Assembly (NCBI GenBank): GCA_029233925.1
Contig: JARGOX010000015.1
Coordinates: 1 to 64,000, forward strand
Length of the DNA stretch: 64,000 nt
Source of the DNA: Rhizobiaceae bacterium
GTDB lineage: Bacteria > Pseudomonadota > Alphaproteobacteria > Rhizobiales > Rhizobiaceae
Direction of reading: 5' to 3'
Shown here: positions 62,173-64,000 of the stretch, piece by piece
Position numbering within the stretch: position 1 is the stretch's first letter
Layout of the letters: each line of letters opens with the position of its first letter
Notes under the pieces: model-generated
Seen by the model: the letters and a program-made list of their open reading frames with translations, nothing else
What the model was told of the DNA's origin: nothing
The model's database searches: none
Program-made: the position numbers and the translations under genes

Positions 62173-62922
62173 ATGACGAATTCTTTGGATCGCGACAGTG
62201 CCGAATGGCAGTTGCGGGTTGATCTGGCTGCAGCCTTTCGGCTGGCGGTGCATTTTGACTGGCACGAATCTGTCGCAAATCATTTTTCGGCTGCTGTCAG
62301 CCCTGACGGCAAGAGATTTCTTCTCAATCCGCGCTGGCAGCATTTTTCCACCATCAAGGCCAGCGATCTGCTGCTTCTCAATGCCGACGATGAGGATACC
62401 ATGAATCGCCCCGATGCGCCGGATGCCTCCGCCTGGTCCATCCACGGCGCTGTTCACGCCAAGGTGCCGCAGGCACGCGTGCTGCTGCATTGCCATGCGC
62501 CCTATGCCACAACGCTGTGCACCTTGAAGGATCCGGCCATCAAGCCGATCGATCAGAATACTGCACGGTTTTACAACCGTTGCGCCATTGATCTGAATTT
62601 CGGCGGCATTGCCGATGATGTGGAGGAAGGCAAACGCATTGCCGAGGCCTTCGGCAATCACGGCAGCATGATGATGGGTAATCATGGCATCTCCGTTGCA
62701 GCACAGAGTGTGGCCGAAGCCTTCGAGGATCTCTATTTTCTCGAGCGGGCGGCCAAAACCATGGTGCTGGCCTATTCCACCGGCCAACCGCTGAACGTGA
62801 TGGATGATGAATTGGCCGAAAAGACCGCGGCGGGCTGGGACGGTGTCCGGGAATCCGGATTTGCCCATTTCGACTATCTCAAAAGCATGCTGGACCGCAC
62901 GGACCCGTCCTACAAGACGTGA
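62173..62922 (+). CDS. Class II aldolase/adducin family protein
   Basis: A 249-residue zinc-dependent aldolase-fold protein. The metal ligands are visible as HCHAPYATT in the middle and NHGISVAAQSVAEAFEDLYFLE later, with the N-terminal FRLAVHFDWHESVANHFSAAV. Members cleave fuculose-1-phosphate or related sugars, or act as decarboxylases; this one is closest to the decarboxylase-like adducin type. GGAGG lies six bases before the ATG. Confidence 0.85.
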   Translation: MTNSLDRDSAEWQLRVDLAAAFRLAVHFDWHESVANHFSAAVSPDGKRFLLNPRWQHFSTIKASDLLLLNADDEDTMNRPDAPDASAWSIHGAVHAKVPQARVLLHCHAPYATTLCTLKDPAIKPIDQNTARFYNRCAIDLNFGGIADDVEEGKRIAEAFGNHGSMMMGNHGISVAAQSVAEAFEDLYFLERAAKTMVLAYSTGQPLNVMDDELAEKTAAGWDGVRESGFAHFDYLKSMLDRTDPSYKT

Positions 62923-63006
62923 CATGGCAATCCGGTCATTTGCACGCCTGCGTGAATTGCGGCATCATATATGCAATTTGGTGGTGCATGACCGGGTGGA
63001 TTGGCA

Positions 63007-64000
63007 ATGGCAACGAAACAATCTTCTGTCGAAACCTATACGATCAAGGACCTGCGGACATTCAAGCTTTCCAAGGCGCTGACCGGCATTCTTCAGAATA
63101 GCGCGTTGGATGACGATGGTTTTGGCACGCACTGCATCACCCTACAAACCTTCTTTTACACCGCCCTTACTCAGGAGGGGTTGTCTGACACAGCGGCCAC
63201 GGCCTTTGGCAGCCTTTTCGACCCGAACAGCCTGAGTAACCCGTCCAGCCAGAGCAAAAATGCTCGCAATGGCCCGACCACTGCCGTCTCAAAAGGGCTA
63301 TATCAGGCGTTTCAGGATGCAAGCCAATTGCGTGCACAGACATCCGGCAAGGACGATTATATCGGCCTGCGCCACGTGCTTTTTTCCCTTGCGACATCCC
63401 AAGCACAACCGTTGCATGCCAATGTGGAGGACATCCTCTCCGCGACGAATGTAAACAGACCCCAGGCCATCAAAGCCATTGCCGCCTACTGCCTGAAATA
63501 CGCGGAGAAAAAAGAAAGCCAAGAGGTCTGGGACAAGATTCTGGGCGATCTGGGGCTCAAGCGGGATGATTTGCAGGTGGAGACGACAACGTCACTGCGG
63601 GCCGATGGCATCGCCGTGCTGCAGGCCGATGATCCATGGAGCGAGGATGTAACAGACCATTCCGGTGCAAACAAAGAGGCCGAGGCTTTTGCCGCCATGA
63701 TCTGTGCGAAGCAGTTCAAACCGCCGCTGGCTGTCGGCGTGTTCGGCGACTGGGGATCGGGCAAATCCTTTTTCATGAAGCTGGTGCATCAGGCGATCGA
63801 AAAGCGAACTAATTCCGCCCCAGATAGTGAAGATCATGCCCCAGATGGTGAAAAAGACTCCAGCCCAAGTGGCGTCGTGGAGGATACGGAGGAGAATTCG
63901 GCAAAGAAGTTGGATGACAGAGAGATATCGTTTCTGCAGCATATCGTTCAGATACGTTTCAATGCCTGGCATTATGCCGAATCCAATCTTTGGGCCAGCC
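63007..64000 (+). CDS. KAP-family P-loop NTPase, truncated by window end
   Basis: The first 331 residues of a longer protein; the frame is still open at 64000. Residues 45-190 are helical, with SGKDDYIGLRHVLFSLATSQ recalling Clp-N-type repeats (the IG-x-x-H-x-L pattern) and a second half ending LGDLGLKRDDL. After a connector comes KAP Walker A, GDWGSGKS (247-254), a charged Ser/Asp/Glu linker (about 268-305), and the KAP hallmark FNAWHYAESNLWAS (318-331). KAP NTPases have membrane insertions and recur in bacterial conflict systems. The ATG is seven bases after GGTGG; a stop precedes it in frame. Walker B and the rest lie outside the window. Confidence 0.85.
   Translation, partial: MATKQSSVETYTIKDLRTFKLSKALTGILQNSALDDDGFGTHCITLQTFFYTALTQEGLSDTAATAFGSLFDPNSLSNPSSQSKNARNGPTTAVSKGLYQAFQDASQLRAQTSGKDDYIGLRHVLFSLATSQAQPLHANVEDILSATNVNRPQAIKAIAAYCLKYAEKKESQEVWDKILGDLGLKRDDLQVETTTSLRADGIAVLQADDPWSEDVTDHSGANKEAEAFAAMICAKQFKPPLAVGVFGDWGSGKSFFMKLVHQAIEKRTNSAPDSEDHAPDGEKDSSPSGVVEDTEENSAKKLDDREISFLQHIVQIRFNAWHYAESNLWAS

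Overview
This is a 64 kb chromosomal window from a bacterium, with about 57 protein-coding genes on both strands in short operons. Gene content points to an alphaproteobacterium, most likely Hyphomicrobiales (Rhizobiales) and perhaps a marine or soil Phyllobacteriaceae-like lineage: an HWE-type sensor kinase, a TAXI/fused-permease TRAP transporter, an MttB-superfamily methyltransferase, malonyl-CoA decarboxylase, and many LysR/GntR/LacI-controlled ABC and redox genes. That placement is an inference from gene families. No rRNA, tRNA, CRISPR array, transposase or integrase was recognised.

Left part (1-24 kb): an orphan FabF-type ketosynthase, a class III aminotransferase, a glutathione S-transferase beside a nucleoside deaminase, an MmcQ/YjbR protein, an MFS transporter, a MATE exporter divergent from a TetR regulator with two abutting palindromes, a cysteine hydrolase divergent from a GlxA-type regulator, a membrane-linked alpha/beta hydrolase, a DUF3616-like secreted protein, an LprI-like protein, a GNAT acetyltransferase divergent from an HDAC-like deacetylase, malonyl-CoA decarboxylase, a GST-RidA pair and an RND efflux pump with its adaptor.

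Middle part (24.6-47 kb): an Xre/RES toxin-antitoxin pair with an operator-like inverted repeat; an HWE histidine kinase; a phage-style regulatory switch made of an S24 repressor divergent from three small genes, with twin operators; a DMT transporter; an MttB-like methyltransferase downstream of a LysR gene that shares a 12-bp palindrome with it; cytochrome c-prime with a clear terminator; znuA behind a nested dyad; a lipoprotein plus an unusual leaderless multidomain cell-wall hydrolase; a TAXI TRAP transporter; a dirigent/AOC-like secreted protein; two Gfo/Idh oxidoreductases and a D-2-hydroxyacid dehydrogenase; a cold-shock protein and an H1-like Lys/Ala-rich protein.

Right part (47-64 kb): a complete sugar-type catabolic locus (ABC binding protein, enolase-superfamily enzyme, GMC oxidoreductase with small subunit, two permeases, GntR regulator, ABC ATPase, and a convergent LacI regulator). 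It is followed by an ArsR module flanked by two SRPBCC genes, a flavodoxin-fold reductase, a ChrA chromate transporter and a class II aldolase. At the right edge is the first third or so of a KAP-family P-loop NTPase with an unusual N-terminal region; it is cut by the window end and is the best lead for a conflict/defence system.

The clearest regulatory logic in the window is a set of dyad-symmetric sites, each beside a gene for a matching regulator family (TetR, Xre, S24, LysR, Zur-like, GntR, LacI, ArsR). Binding to these sites is inferred from position and symmetry only.
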